DNA from: Clostridia bacterium | GTDB lineage: Bacteria; Bacillota; Clostridia; Oscillospirales; CAG-272 | Direction of reading: 5' to 3' | DNA: 7,357 bases | NCBI GenBank assembly: GCA_017621015.1 | Contig: JAGAUC010000088.1 | Span: 1 to 7,357, forward strand | Part shown: one piece after another, positions 1-6,388 of the stretch | Position numbering within the stretch: the first letter of the stretch is position 1 | Layout of the letters: each line of letters begins with the position of its first letter | Program-made: the position numbers and the translations under genes | Notes under the pieces: generated by a model | What the model was told of the DNA's origin: nothing | The model's input: the letters and a program-made list of their open reading frames with translations, nothing else | Database searches by the model: none

Positions 1-32
1 CGGCGCCAGCTCCCTCCCGGAGGGAGCCTTTC
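1..32. repeat. Edge fragment of a GC-rich palindromic intergenic repeat
   Basis: Bases 9-27 form an inverted repeat with 7-bp perfect arms (GCTCCCT and AGGGAGC) around a 5-base CCCGG centre. It is preceded by the 6-bp palindrome GGCGCC at 2-7 and followed by CTTTC. The string resembles, from memory, dispersed palindromic elements common between genes in Oscillospiraceae-like genomes, where two adjacent hairpins are usual; only one and part of another would lie inside this window. It sits downstream of the lysA terminator, so it is not needed to end that operon. It could instead be the terminator of a gene left of the window, but the T-run after the stem on the plus strand is only three bases. 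The repeat-family assignment is inference. Confidence 0.45.
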
Positions 33-92
33 ATCCGATAACGTTCGTGCAAGCATAGCCATTCAAACACATCGATAAATCAAAATTTGAAC

Positions 93-120
93 AAAAAACG
101 AGCCGTCAAAGACGGCTCGT
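93..120 (-). terminator. Intrinsic terminator of the dapA-dapB-lysA operon
   Basis: Read on the minus strand, a perfect 10-bp stem (ACGAGCCGTC, loop TTT, GACGGCTCGT; bases 120-98) runs into a six-T tract at 98-93, the first T being the last base of the stem. It begins 6 bases after the lysA stop codon. The GC-rich stem, tiny loop and U-tract are the textbook rho-independent form. On the plus strand the stem is followed by TGG rather than a T-run, so it should act only for the leftward operon. Confidence 0.93.
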
Positions 121-126
121 TGGTAT

Positions 127-1422
127 TTAAAGCTCGTTGCGGATGAGGTCCTCGAAGGTCTCACGGCGCAGGATGAGCCGCTCCTGTCCGTCCGCCAGCA
201 TCAACATGGCGGGGCGGGGGAGGCGGTTGTAGTTGGATGCCATCGCGTAGTTGTAGGCACCCGTGGTAAGCACCGCCAGAATGTCGCCGCGGCGGGGCTT
301 TGGCAGCGGAACGCCCTCCTGAATGAGGTCGCCGCTCTCACAGCAGCGTCCGGCCACGGTACAAACGGTGTCACGCTTGTCGTTCATACGGCTTGCCGCC
401 ACCACACTGTAGGGCGACTGATAAAGCGCGTAGCGCGGATTGTCGGGCATACCGCCGTCGATCGAGACGTTATTACGGAAGCCGGGGATGGTCTTGAGCG
501 TGCCCACGGTGTAGAGCGTAAGCCCCGCATCGGCTACGATGCTTCGTCCCGGCTCCATACGAATGGCAGGCATATCGATACCAAGTGAGGTGCATACCTC
601 TCTCATTTTTCTTGCGATGATGGCAATGTTCTCAGCATAGTCAATGACGGGGTGCTCCTCAAGATAGCGCACGCCCATACCGCCGCCGAGGTTGAGCTCC
701 TTTGCGGTGTAGCCGAGCTCGGCCTTTGCGCTTGCGATAAAGCGGAGCATAATGTCCGCGGCATCGGTGAAGGGCTCGGTCTCAAAGATCTGCGAGCCGA
801 TATGGCAATGGAAGCCGCAAAGGTCAATGTGCGCTTGCGAAAGCGCAACGCGCGTCAGCGCCATAGCTTGTCCGGTCTCGATCGCCGCCCCGAACTTGGA
901 GTCCACGCGACCGGTCGAGATGGCCCTGTGGGTGTGCGGATCGATGCCGGGGGTCAAGCGGAGCAGGATTTTTTGCGTAATGCCGCGTGCGCTTGCCTCG
1001 CGCTCGATGGCAAACAGCTCCTCCTCGTTGTCGCAGACAAAATAGCCCACACCGCATTCCATGGCGTAAGCCACATCGCGGTCGGTCTTGTTGTTGCCGT
1101 GGAAGTAGGCGTTCCCCATCGGGAAGCCGGCGGCGTGTGCGGTAAAGACCTCGCCGCTTGACACCACGTCAATGCCCATTTCCTCCTCGCGCATAATGCG
1201 GTAGATATCCTTGACGCAAAGAGCCTTGCCCGCGTAAAGCGGCAGAGCACAGGCGCCAAACTCGTGCGCCATGGCGCGCTTGTAGATGCGACATTTTTCG
1301 CGGATCTTGGTCTCGTCCAGCAGATAAAGGGGCGTGCCGTATTTTTGGGCAAGCTCCACGGTGTCCATGCCCGCAAAGACCAGATGTCCCTTTTCGTTGA
1401 TCGAAAGATTGTTGCAGATCAT
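127..1422 (-). CDS. lysA: Diaminopimelate decarboxylase LysA
   Basis: This cytoplasmic PLP enzyme decarboxylates meso-diaminopimelate to L-lysine, the last step of lysine synthesis. It is 431 residues long, normal for the family. Visible motifs are YAGKA with the PLP-binding lysine K66 in the N-terminal alanine-racemase-like barrel, HCHIGSQ at 205-211, the glycine-rich phosphate loop GGGMG at 246-250, EPGRS at 290-294 (substrate-binding region), CESGD at 361-365 with the cysteine expected from the partner subunit's active site, and GAYNYAMASNYN at 388-399. Together these separate it from ornithine and arginine decarboxylases. I chose ATG 1422 because AAAGGAAG lies about 4 bases upstream; a longer frame from 1461 would overlap dapB by 28 bases and adds 13 residues without family character. 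It is the last gene of the operon, 11 bases after dapB, and a terminator follows at once. Lysine should repress it through the leader riboswitch. Confidence 0.96.
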   Translation of the reverse strand: MICNNLSINEKGHLVFAGMDTVELAQKYGTPLYLLDETKIREKCRIYKRAMAHEFGACALPLYAGKALCVKDIYRIMREEEMGIDVVSSGEVFTAHAAGFPMGNAYFHGNNKTDRDVAYAMECGVGYFVCDNEEELFAIEREASARGITQKILLRLTPGIDPHTHRAISTGRVDSKFGAAIETGQAMALTRVALSQAHIDLCGFHCHIGSQIFETEPFTDAADIMLRFIASAKAELGYTAKELNLGGGMGVRYLEEHPVIDYAENIAIIARKMREVCTSLGIDMPAIRMEPGRSIVADAGLTLYTVGTLKTIPGFRNNVSIDGGMPDNPRYALYQSPYSVVAASRMNDKRDTVCTVAGRCCESGDLIQEGVPLPKPRRGDILAVLTTGAYNYAMASNYNRLPRPAMLMLADGQERLILRRETFEDLIRNEL

Positions 1423-1426
1423 AGTG

Positions 1427-1434
1427 CTTCCTTT
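1427..1434 (-). promoter_or_regulatory. Ribosome binding site of lysA, overlapping the dapB stop codon
   Basis: The minus strand reads TGAAAGGAAGCACTATG: the last A of the dapB TGA stop is the first base of AAAGGAAG, and the lysA ATG follows after a 4-base spacer. This fixes the lysA start at 1422 rather than 1461 and suggests that ribosomes finishing dapB load directly onto lysA. The coupling is inferred from the overlap. Confidence 0.8.
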
Positions 1435-2174
1435 CAGCCAAAGAGGTCGTTTACGTTCCACAGACCGGCCTTCTGCTCACACAGAAAGGCGGCGGCGGTC
1501 AGTGCGCCCTCGGCAAAGAGTGCGCGGTCGTGCGCTTCGTGCTTGAGCGTCAGCGTCTGCGTGCCGGTGTTGATGCGGATCTCGTGCACGCCGACCACGT
1601 TTCCAAGGCGAAGCGAGTGAATGCCGATCTCGCCCTCGGTGCGCCTGCCGTTGGTATGGCGGCCAATGACGAATTCGCCCTCGCCGCGTGCCTCGCGAAT
1701 GCCCTCGGCGATCATGAGTGCGGTGCCGCTGGGCACGTCCAGCTTGCGGTTGTGGTGGGTCTCCACGATCTCCACGTCGGCGTCGGGAAATACCGAGGCC
1801 GCCTTTTTGGCCAGCGAGATCAGAAGGGCAATGCCGATGGACATATTGCCCGAGAAAAAGACGGGGATGTCTGCCGAGGCAGCACGGATGTTAGCCTTTT
1901 CCTCGTCGGTCTGGCCGGTGGTGGCGATGACAACGGGGAGGTGGCGTGCCTTCGCGAAGCTCAGAATGGAGTCGGTGGCGCTGTGGTGCGAGAAGTCGAT
2001 GAGAATATCGGCGTCCTCGGTGACCTTGGTGAGCGAGGTGTAGGTGGGGCAGTCAAGCTCCGGCTTCTGCAGGTCGACCGCCGCAGCAAGCGTGGCGCCG
2101 CAAAAGCCGCTCGCGATGATATCCGAGCAGACCTTGCCCATTCGGCCGCCTGCGCCGCAAAGAATGATTTTCAT
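1434..2174 (-). CDS. dapB: 4-hydroxy-tetrahydrodipicolinate reductase DapB
   Basis: This enzyme reduces the unstable DapA product, 4-hydroxy-tetrahydrodipicolinate, to tetrahydrodipicolinate with NAD(P)H in the cytoplasm. The 246-residue length is usual for short Firmicutes forms. The N-terminus has the dinucleotide-binding loop GAGGRMG at 7-13. ATTGQT at 84-89 matches the family's nucleotide/substrate loop. HHNRKLDVPSGTA at about 140-152 is the family signature, with the catalytic histidine H140, K144, and the SGT substrate contacts at 149-151. The conserved C-terminal stretch GEIGIHSLRLGNVVGVHEI covers about 181-199. ATG 2174 is preceded by GAAAGGATAACCGAT, a good ribosome binding site, and the glycine loop starts within seven residues of it, which supports this start. 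It lies 29 bases after dapA and 11 before lysA, and is cotranscribed with both under the lysine riboswitch. Confidence 0.96.
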   Translation of the reverse strand: MKIILCGAGGRMGKVCSDIIASGFCGATLAAAVDLQKPELDCPTYTSLTKVTEDADILIDFSHHSATDSILSFAKARHLPVVIATTGQTDEEKANIRAASADIPVFFSGNMSIGIALLISLAKKAASVFPDADVEIVETHHNRKLDVPSGTALMIAEGIREARGEGEFVIGRHTNGRRTEGEIGIHSLRLGNVVGVHEIRINTGTQTLTLKHEAHDRALFAEGALTAAAFLCEQKAGLWNVNDLFG

Positions 2175-2203
2175 ATCGGTTATCCTTTCGGTGGAAGATG
2201 GTT

Positions 2204-3091
2204 TCAGTTCAGAATGCCCAGACGCTTCATCTCGGCGATCAGCTTTTCGCGGTGAGCGTCCTCCATAGGCGTCAGGGGCAGACGGAGGTAGTCCTCGCAG
2301 AAGCCCATAGCACTCATGGCCGCCTTTACGGGGATGGGATTGACCTCACAGAACAAAAGATTGATGAGGTTCAGGTACTTCTTCTGAAGCTCCAGAGACT
2401 TGTTGGTGTCGCCGCGAAGGTAAGCCTTGCAGATCTCGGAGGTCTCAGCGGGGAGCAGGTTGGAAAGCACCGAAATGACGCCCTTGCCGCCGACCGAGAG
2501 CACGGGGACGATCTGGTCATCGTTGCCCGAATAAATGTCCAGCGTGTCGCCGACGAGTGCCGAGGTCTCCATGATCTTGGAGATGTTGCCGTTGGCCTCC
2601 TTGATGGCCGCGATCATCGGGTGCTTGGAGAGCGCGAGATAGGTCTCGGGTTCGATGCTGACACCGGTGCGCGAGGGCACGTTGTAAAGAATGATGGGCT
2701 TGGTGGAAGCATCCGCAATGGCCTCAAACATTTGGATCAGACCCTTCTGGGTCGCCTTGTTGTAGTAGGGGGTGACCACCAGCATGGCGTCACATCCGAC
2801 CTCGCAAGCGAATCTTGTCAGGTCGATGGCGTAGGCGGTATCGTTGGAGCCGGTGCCCGCGATCACGGGAACGCGGCCCGCCGTCTGCTTTACGGCAAAG
2901 GCAAGCGCCTCGCGGTGCTCCTCGTCGGTAAGAGTAGAGCCCTCGCCCGTGGTGCCGCAGATGACCAGCGCGTCAATGCCCGATTCGATCTGCCAATCGA
3001 TCAGCCTTCCAAACGCCTCGTAATCGATGCCGTTTTGGTTCAGAGGAGTGATGAGCGCGGTGGCCGCGCCTTCAAAAATGGTGTTTTTCAT
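2204..3091 (-). CDS. dapA: 4-hydroxy-tetrahydrodipicolinate synthase DapA
   Basis: DapA condenses pyruvate with aspartate-4-semialdehyde, the committed step to diaminopimelate and lysine. At 295 residues it has the family length and (beta/alpha)8 fold. Visible are GTTGEG at 46-51 (T47 and T48 match the E. coli proton-relay threonines), YYNK at 109-112, YNVPSRTG at 136-143 (catalytic Y136 and substrate-binding R141), and IKEANGN at 163-169 with the Schiff-base lysine K164. NPIPVK at 251-256 is a typical late family motif. ATG 3091 is preceded by GAAAGGATCCAAGACT; an in-frame ATG at 3193 would begin inside the riboswitch and run through its terminator, so it is rejected. Of the residues that bind inhibitory lysine in the E. 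coli enzyme, H59, N83 and Y109 are kept, but Glu84 is replaced by Y87, Ala49 by S52 and His53 by D56. Feedback inhibition may therefore be weak. First gene of the operon. Confidence 0.97.
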   Translation of the reverse strand: MKNTIFEGAATALITPLNQNGIDYEAFGRLIDWQIESGIDALVICGTTGEGSTLTDEEHREALAFAVKQTAGRVPVIAGTGSNDTAYAIDLTRFACEVGCDAMLVVTPYYNKATQKGLIQMFEAIADASTKPIILYNVPSRTGVSIEPETYLALSKHPMIAAIKEANGNISKIMETSALVGDTLDIYSGNDDQIVPVLSVGGKGVISVLSNLLPAETSEICKAYLRGDTNKSLELQKKYLNLINLLFCEVNPIPVKAAMSAMGFCEDYLRLPLTPMEDAHREKLIAEMKRLGILN

Positions 3092-3099
3092 AGTCTTGG

Positions 3100-3109
3100 A
3101 TCCTTTCGG
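3100..3109 (-). promoter_or_regulatory. Ribosome binding site of dapA
   Basis: The minus strand carries CCGAAAGGAT, with AAAGGA ending about 9 bases before ATG 3091. It fixes the dapA start downstream of the riboswitch terminator. The same ten bases occur before dapB (plus-strand 2182-2191), so both genes share an almost identical initiation context. Confidence 0.75.
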
Positions 3110-3127
3110 GAAAATTATTACAAGCAT

Positions 3128-3156
3128 AAAAAAGAGCCGAATCTGCGGCTCGGCTC
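3128..3156 (-). terminator. Riboswitch-controlled terminator in the dapA leader
   Basis: On the minus strand GAGCCGA (3156-3150), a 9-base loop, and TCGGCTC (3140-3134) form a 7-bp GC-rich stem that runs straight into six Ts (3133-3128). It lies between the lysine aptamer and the dapA ribosome binding site, which is the usual place for the expression platform of a lysine-off switch. The 5' arm is part of CCGAGCCGAGCC, which can also pair with the 3' strand of aptamer stem P1, giving a competing antiterminator. Confidence 0.9.
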
Positions 3157-3198
3157 GGAAAACACAAAGAATACGCCCAAACAGCGTTTTCATTCACC

Positions 3199-3353
3199 GA
3201 TAGCCCTCCGCAAAATGCGACAGTAGCACGGCTCTTAACCGTTCTACCAGCATACCGCTCGCAACGGCACACTTCGGCGCAATCCCCTTTCGGTGCGGCA
3301 ATGCCCTGCGAAGGCTTGACACCGCCCGTACTCTTGTCATGCGCGCCTCTATC
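3199..3353 (-). promoter_or_regulatory. Lysine riboswitch (L box) aptamer
   Basis: This leader RNA binds lysine and controls the operon at transcription level. Read on the minus strand, it follows the conserved core of the lysine aptamer in order: GATAG (3353-3349) opening stem P1; AGAGGCGCG; AAGAGTA (3335-3329); GAAAGGGGA (3291-3283); GCCGAAG (3278-3272); GCTGGTAG; CTGTCGCA; and GGAGGGCTATC (3209-3199), whose CTATC closes P1. These match the B. subtilis lysC leader as I recall it, with near-identical strings at most positions. The span of about 155 nt is slightly short but within reason, with variation in the peripheral helices. With lysine bound, P1 forms and the terminator at 3156-3128 can fold. 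Without it, GGCTATCGG (3205-3197) can pair with CCGAGCC (3158-3152), leaving AU bulged, and block the terminator. Lysine-off control is the family's usual mode; the exact pairing is inference. Confidence 0.95.
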
Positions 3354-3362
3354 CTTTTCCTT

Positions 3363-3391
3363 ATTATAATAAAAGAAATCCCCTTTGTCAA
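3363..3391 (-). promoter_or_regulatory. Consensus sigma-A promoter of the dapA-dapB-lysA operon
   Basis: The minus strand has a perfect -35 box TTGACA (3391-3386), a 17-base spacer and a perfect -10 box TATAAT (3368-3363). Transcription should begin near 3356, just before riboswitch stem P1, giving a leader of about 265 nt. The -35 box lies in the loop and first bases of the 3' arm of the inverted repeat at 3375-3400. A strong constitutive promoter fits an operon regulated afterwards by a riboswitch. Confidence 0.9.
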
Positions 3392-3400
3392 GGGGATTTC
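3371..3400 (-). terminator. Probable terminator of the glycoside hydrolase operon, overlapping the dapA promoter
   Basis: Bases 3400-3375 form a perfect 11-bp inverted repeat (GAAATCCCCTT, loop GACA, AAGGGGATTTC) followed on the minus strand by TTTTATTAT. It starts 19 bases after the stop codon of the upstream hydrolase gene and would end that transcript. The stem has five G-C pairs and a mixed T tract, so it is of moderate strength. The same DNA carries the -35 box and spacer of the next promoter. Because it is a perfect palindrome centred on the -35 box, an operator for a repressor is an alternative reading. Confidence 0.7.
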
Positions 3401-3419
3401 GGATTTTTATTGGGATTTT

Positions 3420-6383
3420 TTACTCGGTATCAAGACCAAGGCGAACAAAGCAATAGGTATCGTTCAAATATCCCGGTGCCTTACCGTCCTTCCAGAGCTT
3501 CTCACGCGTGAAGCAAGCAGGACCGACGCTGAGCGTTTCGATCGTGTGCCAGTGGAGAGGCCCCAAGAGATTACGTGCCGAGCTTTGCAGGTGAAGCTCG
3601 ATCTCGTTTTCGCCCTCATGGAGAAGGTCGGAAAGGTCACAGACCTTGTCAAACATCAAGGTTTTCGCGTGCTTGCCGTTGCAATATACCTCGCAGATCG
3701 CGTAGCGACCGTCAAGCTTCAGTGCCGTAGGATCGCCCTTGTGCCACTTGTGCTTGAAGGAGAGGCGAAGCATACCGGAAAAGAAGGGGAGACCGTCCTT
3801 GATGACGTTGGTCACGTCGATCGTGTCTCGGCCTTCGGTCAGCGTGAAGCCGCCCTTGTAGGCGAAGCCGTTGTTGTCGGCCGGCGTGAAGAGGTCGGGA
3901 TCGGTCTTTACGGCGAAATCACCGAAGAGGTAGGTCTCGGCCATCTCGGTATCGTAGGTGAGGCTGGTGAGAAGCGTTTCGGCTTGCGTACATTCGTAAA
4001 GAACGTAGTAAACGTAATCGCGCTGATAGTAATCAAGCTCGTATACGATCTCATTTTTGCCGAGCTTTACAAACGGCAGAATGTTCGCCGTGCGGAAGCA
4101 GGGCTCGCGCCAGAAATCATTGCTGAGCGTGAAGGGATGTCCGTTCACGGTGAGCGAGCAATAGGGAGCGACCTCGCAAGCAAAATGGAGTGAGCGGGGC
4201 ATCGCTTCCAACGTGAAGCATTGCTTGACGTAGAGCTTGCCGCGATAGCGCGTCTTCAAAAGCTCGTCGCGGAGCGCCATCAGGGGGATTTCCTCGCCAA
4301 AGGTAACGCCGTCAAAGGAATAGCTGACGCAATCGAGCGTCATGGTGTTTTCGGGGCGATCAAGCAGCTGCATTTGCTTGGGCGGAAGAAAAACACTCGG
4401 CTCAATGGGGGGAAGCTCTCGGATGGGGAGGGCGGCGTGCTCGTCGCTCTCTACAAGGATAAAGGACTCCGAATCGTCCAAGTGGCAAGCCACAAGCAAG
4501 CTGCCGTCGGCCTGCTTCTCGCCGTAGAACGGCGAGGTGGTGAGCGTGGAGATATCGAGCTTCACGAGATTTTCACAGTTTTTAACGGTGATGCGAAGAT
4601 CCGCATATCTTGTCGAACCGATGTTAGCAAGGAAGAAGAAGCGCTTGCCGTCAAGCTCGCGTGCCATCACGCGGCAATCGCGGATGAGCTCGCCCTTGCT
4701 TTGGCGGACAACGATATCCTGCTCGGCAAACAGCTCCTCAAGGGTCATATTGCCCTCAAGCCAGGAAAAATCATACGGACGTGCGTCGGCCATCGTGGGC
4801 TTTTCGCCTGCGAGAATCAGCTTGCCGCCGCCTGCGAGATACTCGCGCAGAAGCGACGCGGTGCTTGAGTCGATGGTCTCGACCTTTGGCAGGATGACCT
4901 TATCGTAGCGGCAGTTGCCGATGACGATCGTGGCCCCGTCGACGTGCGCAAGCTCGGCCATCATATCCTCCTCGCCGTAATGGTAAGCAACCTGGTGCTC
5001 GGAGATGAGATCCGACAGCGCGCGGATATCGTTGTCCTGCTGCTCGACCGATTTTTGCTGCTTTTGCGGCTCGTGGTTGAAGTACATAAAGGCGTTGTGC
5101 ACGGGATGGATCACGAGTGTGGATGCTTTTTCCTCGCCGCGCGAGAGCAGATATCCGAGGTTGTTGTAGTGCGCGTTGAAGTCGCGCAGATATCTCTGCC
5201 ACGGAAGAAATTCGGAGAAGTGCAACGGATAATCGTGCTTACGCTCCCCGCGCTCGGAATAGGGGTAAAGGTGCTGGCAAACAAGGTTGATGCCACCCGA
5301 AAATTGGAAGTCTAAGATGTTTTTGAGCTCGCGGGGCGTAGCGTCCCAGCCGCACAGCGCAAAGGTCTCGGACAGAGCCTTCTTTTTGCCGAGCTGAGCG
5401 CAGACCGAGCCGATCTGACGTGCGATCATATCCGACTTTTGCTTGACCGGGCGGGACAGCCAGTCGATGCCGGGGATGTGCTCGTACTGGTAGAAGCGCA
5501 TCGGTGAGCCGCAGCACATGATCTGCGCGAAAAGCGCGCGCTCCTCGATGGTGTGTCCGGTAAGCTGACAGCCGTTTTTCTCGCACCACTCATAGATTTG
5601 CTTTATGTAGGAGTGGATATACAGATCGGTGATCAGCTTGTGGTAGTCAAAGCGGACCGTGCGGTATCCCTCGCAGGTCTCGAACAGTGCCACAAGGTGG
5701 TCGAGAATGTCATAGCCGTAGCGCTCCTTGAAGCGATCGGCCAGAATGAGCGACCAGGGCGTGCCGTAGCGGTAATACTGCGGCTCGTCGGTAAAGAAGC
5801 CGGGCATGGCCGTGCCGAAGTCCTCCTTGGTGATGCGTGCCTTGTAGTCCTCGTGGGTGCATTGGATGAAGTCAGCCACAACGGTGGGGTCAAGCACGTC
5901 GATGTAGGTATTTTTTTCGACGGCCGTAACGATATGGTAGGCCGTGATGCCCTCGACGGGGCCTTCGACGCGTCTTGCGCGGTTTTCCTCAATGACGTAA
6001 ACGCCAAGGGGAGAGTCGTCCTCGGGAAAGCTCTCGCTTACCGTGTGGGTAAGGTAGATGGCAAAGTTTTTACGGTCCTTCAGCATTCGACCGCCCGCAA
6101 AGCCCGACGGAAAGCCGTGCTCGTCGTACGCCCACGCCTGCATACCCAGCTTTTTGGCCTCGTCGATGCAGACGTTGATGGCGTGATACCACTCGTCCGA
6201 CATATATTCGGTGACAAGACCGACGCGTGCGTGCATAAAAAAGCCGTTCATCCCGAGGTCATGCATATTGCGGATCTGACGGCGAAGCTCCCCCTCTTCC
6301 AGACGGTCATTCCACGACCAGAAGGGCAGGCTGCCGTACGAGATGGCGTTTTGTTTGGTTTGGTTGATCAGTTTTTTTAACAT
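3420..6383 (-). CDS. Large GH106-like glycoside hydrolase, probably cytoplasmic
   Basis: This complete 987-residue protein probably cleaves glycosidic bonds in plant- or glycan-derived oligosaccharides; alpha-L-rhamnosidase activity is the best guess from its resemblance to GH106, but the substrate is unproven. Residues 1 to about 405 look like a TIM-barrel: PFWSWND at 20-26, GFFMHARVGL at 47-56, AYDEHGFPSG at 85-94, FFTDEPQ at 196-202, GHTIEE at 276-281, and LSETFALCGWD at 337-347. E200 and E339 sit where clan GH-A enzymes carry their catalytic acids, after strands 4 and 7. About 420-530 resembles the Rossmann-like domain seen after the barrel in related hydrolases (LREYLAGGGKLILAGEKP at 512-529). 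The rest appears beta-rich, with galactose-binding-like modules at about 680-825 and 840-987. There is no signal peptide, transmembrane segment or sorting motif. The start lies 5 bases after the upstream paralogue's stop with only a weak GTGAG ribosome site, suggesting translational coupling. No frameshift was seen. Confidence 0.8.
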   Translation of the reverse strand: MLKKLINQTKQNAISYGSLPFWSWNDRLEEGELRRQIRNMHDLGMNGFFMHARVGLVTEYMSDEWYHAINVCIDEAKKLGMQAWAYDEHGFPSGFAGGRMLKDRKNFAIYLTHTVSESFPEDDSPLGVYVIEENRARRVEGPVEGITAYHIVTAVEKNTYIDVLDPTVVADFIQCTHEDYKARITKEDFGTAMPGFFTDEPQYYRYGTPWSLILADRFKERYGYDILDHLVALFETCEGYRTVRFDYHKLITDLYIHSYIKQIYEWCEKNGCQLTGHTIEERALFAQIMCCGSPMRFYQYEHIPGIDWLSRPVKQKSDMIARQIGSVCAQLGKKKALSETFALCGWDATPRELKNILDFQFSGGINLVCQHLYPYSERGERKHDYPLHFSEFLPWQRYLRDFNAHYNNLGYLLSRGEEKASTLVIHPVHNAFMYFNHEPQKQQKSVEQQDNDIRALSDLISEHQVAYHYGEEDMMAELAHVDGATIVIGNCRYDKVILPKVETIDSSTASLLREYLAGGGKLILAGEKPTMADARPYDFSWLEGNMTLEELFAEQDIVVRQSKGELIRDCRVMARELDGKRFFFLANIGSTRYADLRITVKNCENLVKLDISTLTTSPFYGEKQADGSLLVACHLDDSESFILVESDEHAALPIRELPPIEPSVFLPPKQMQLLDRPENTMTLDCVSYSFDGVTFGEEIPLMALRDELLKTRYRGKLYVKQCFTLEAMPRSLHFACEVAPYCSLTVNGHPFTLSNDFWREPCFRTANILPFVKLGKNEIVYELDYYQRDYVYYVLYECTQAETLLTSLTYDTEMAETYLFGDFAVKTDPDLFTPADNNGFAYKGGFTLTEGRDTIDVTNVIKDGLPFFSGMLRLSFKHKWHKGDPTALKLDGRYAICEVYCNGKHAKTLMFDKVCDLSDLLHEGENEIELHLQSSARNLLGPLHWHTIETLSVGPACFTREKLWKDGKAPGYLNDTYCFVRLGLDTE

Positions 6384-6388
6384 AATGT

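Noticed and set aside
80..90. Small AT-rich palindrome TCAAAATTTGA beyond the lysine terminator
   Set aside because: It is short, AT-rich and isolated, with no promoter boxes placed around it; chance is the simplest explanation.
1219..1233. LysA PLP-lysine motif YAGKA instead of the more familiar YAxKAN
   Set aside because: Firmicutes LysA proteins commonly vary here (B. subtilis has YASKAF as I recall), and all other catalytic motifs are intact.
1423..1461. Longer lysA start at ATG 1461 overlapping dapB
   Set aside because: It would overlap the dapB coding end by 28 bases with no ribosome site, while ATG 1422 has AAAGGAAG at good spacing.
3092..3193. In-frame N-terminal extension of dapA from ATG 3193
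   Set aside because: The extra 34 residues would be encoded by the riboswitch P1 3' flank and the terminator, have no family similarity, and lack a proper ribosome site; ATG 3091 has one and matches the usual DapA N-terminus.
1530..3226. Long plus-strand open frames opposite dapA and dapB
   Set aside because: They are antisense shadows created by codon bias in well-recognised minus-strand genes; their translations are low-complexity and resemble no family, and no ribosome sites support them.
3375..3410. The 3375-3400 hairpin acting as a plus-strand terminator
   Set aside because: On the plus strand the stem is followed by GGATTTTTATT, a displaced T-run, and there is no plus-strand gene to terminate.
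3339..6380. Plus-strand open frames opposite the large hydrolase gene, including ones of about 284, 215 and 275 codons
   Set aside because: The opposite strand encodes a continuous 987-residue protein with conserved motifs; the plus-strand translations look like typical mirror-frame artefacts.
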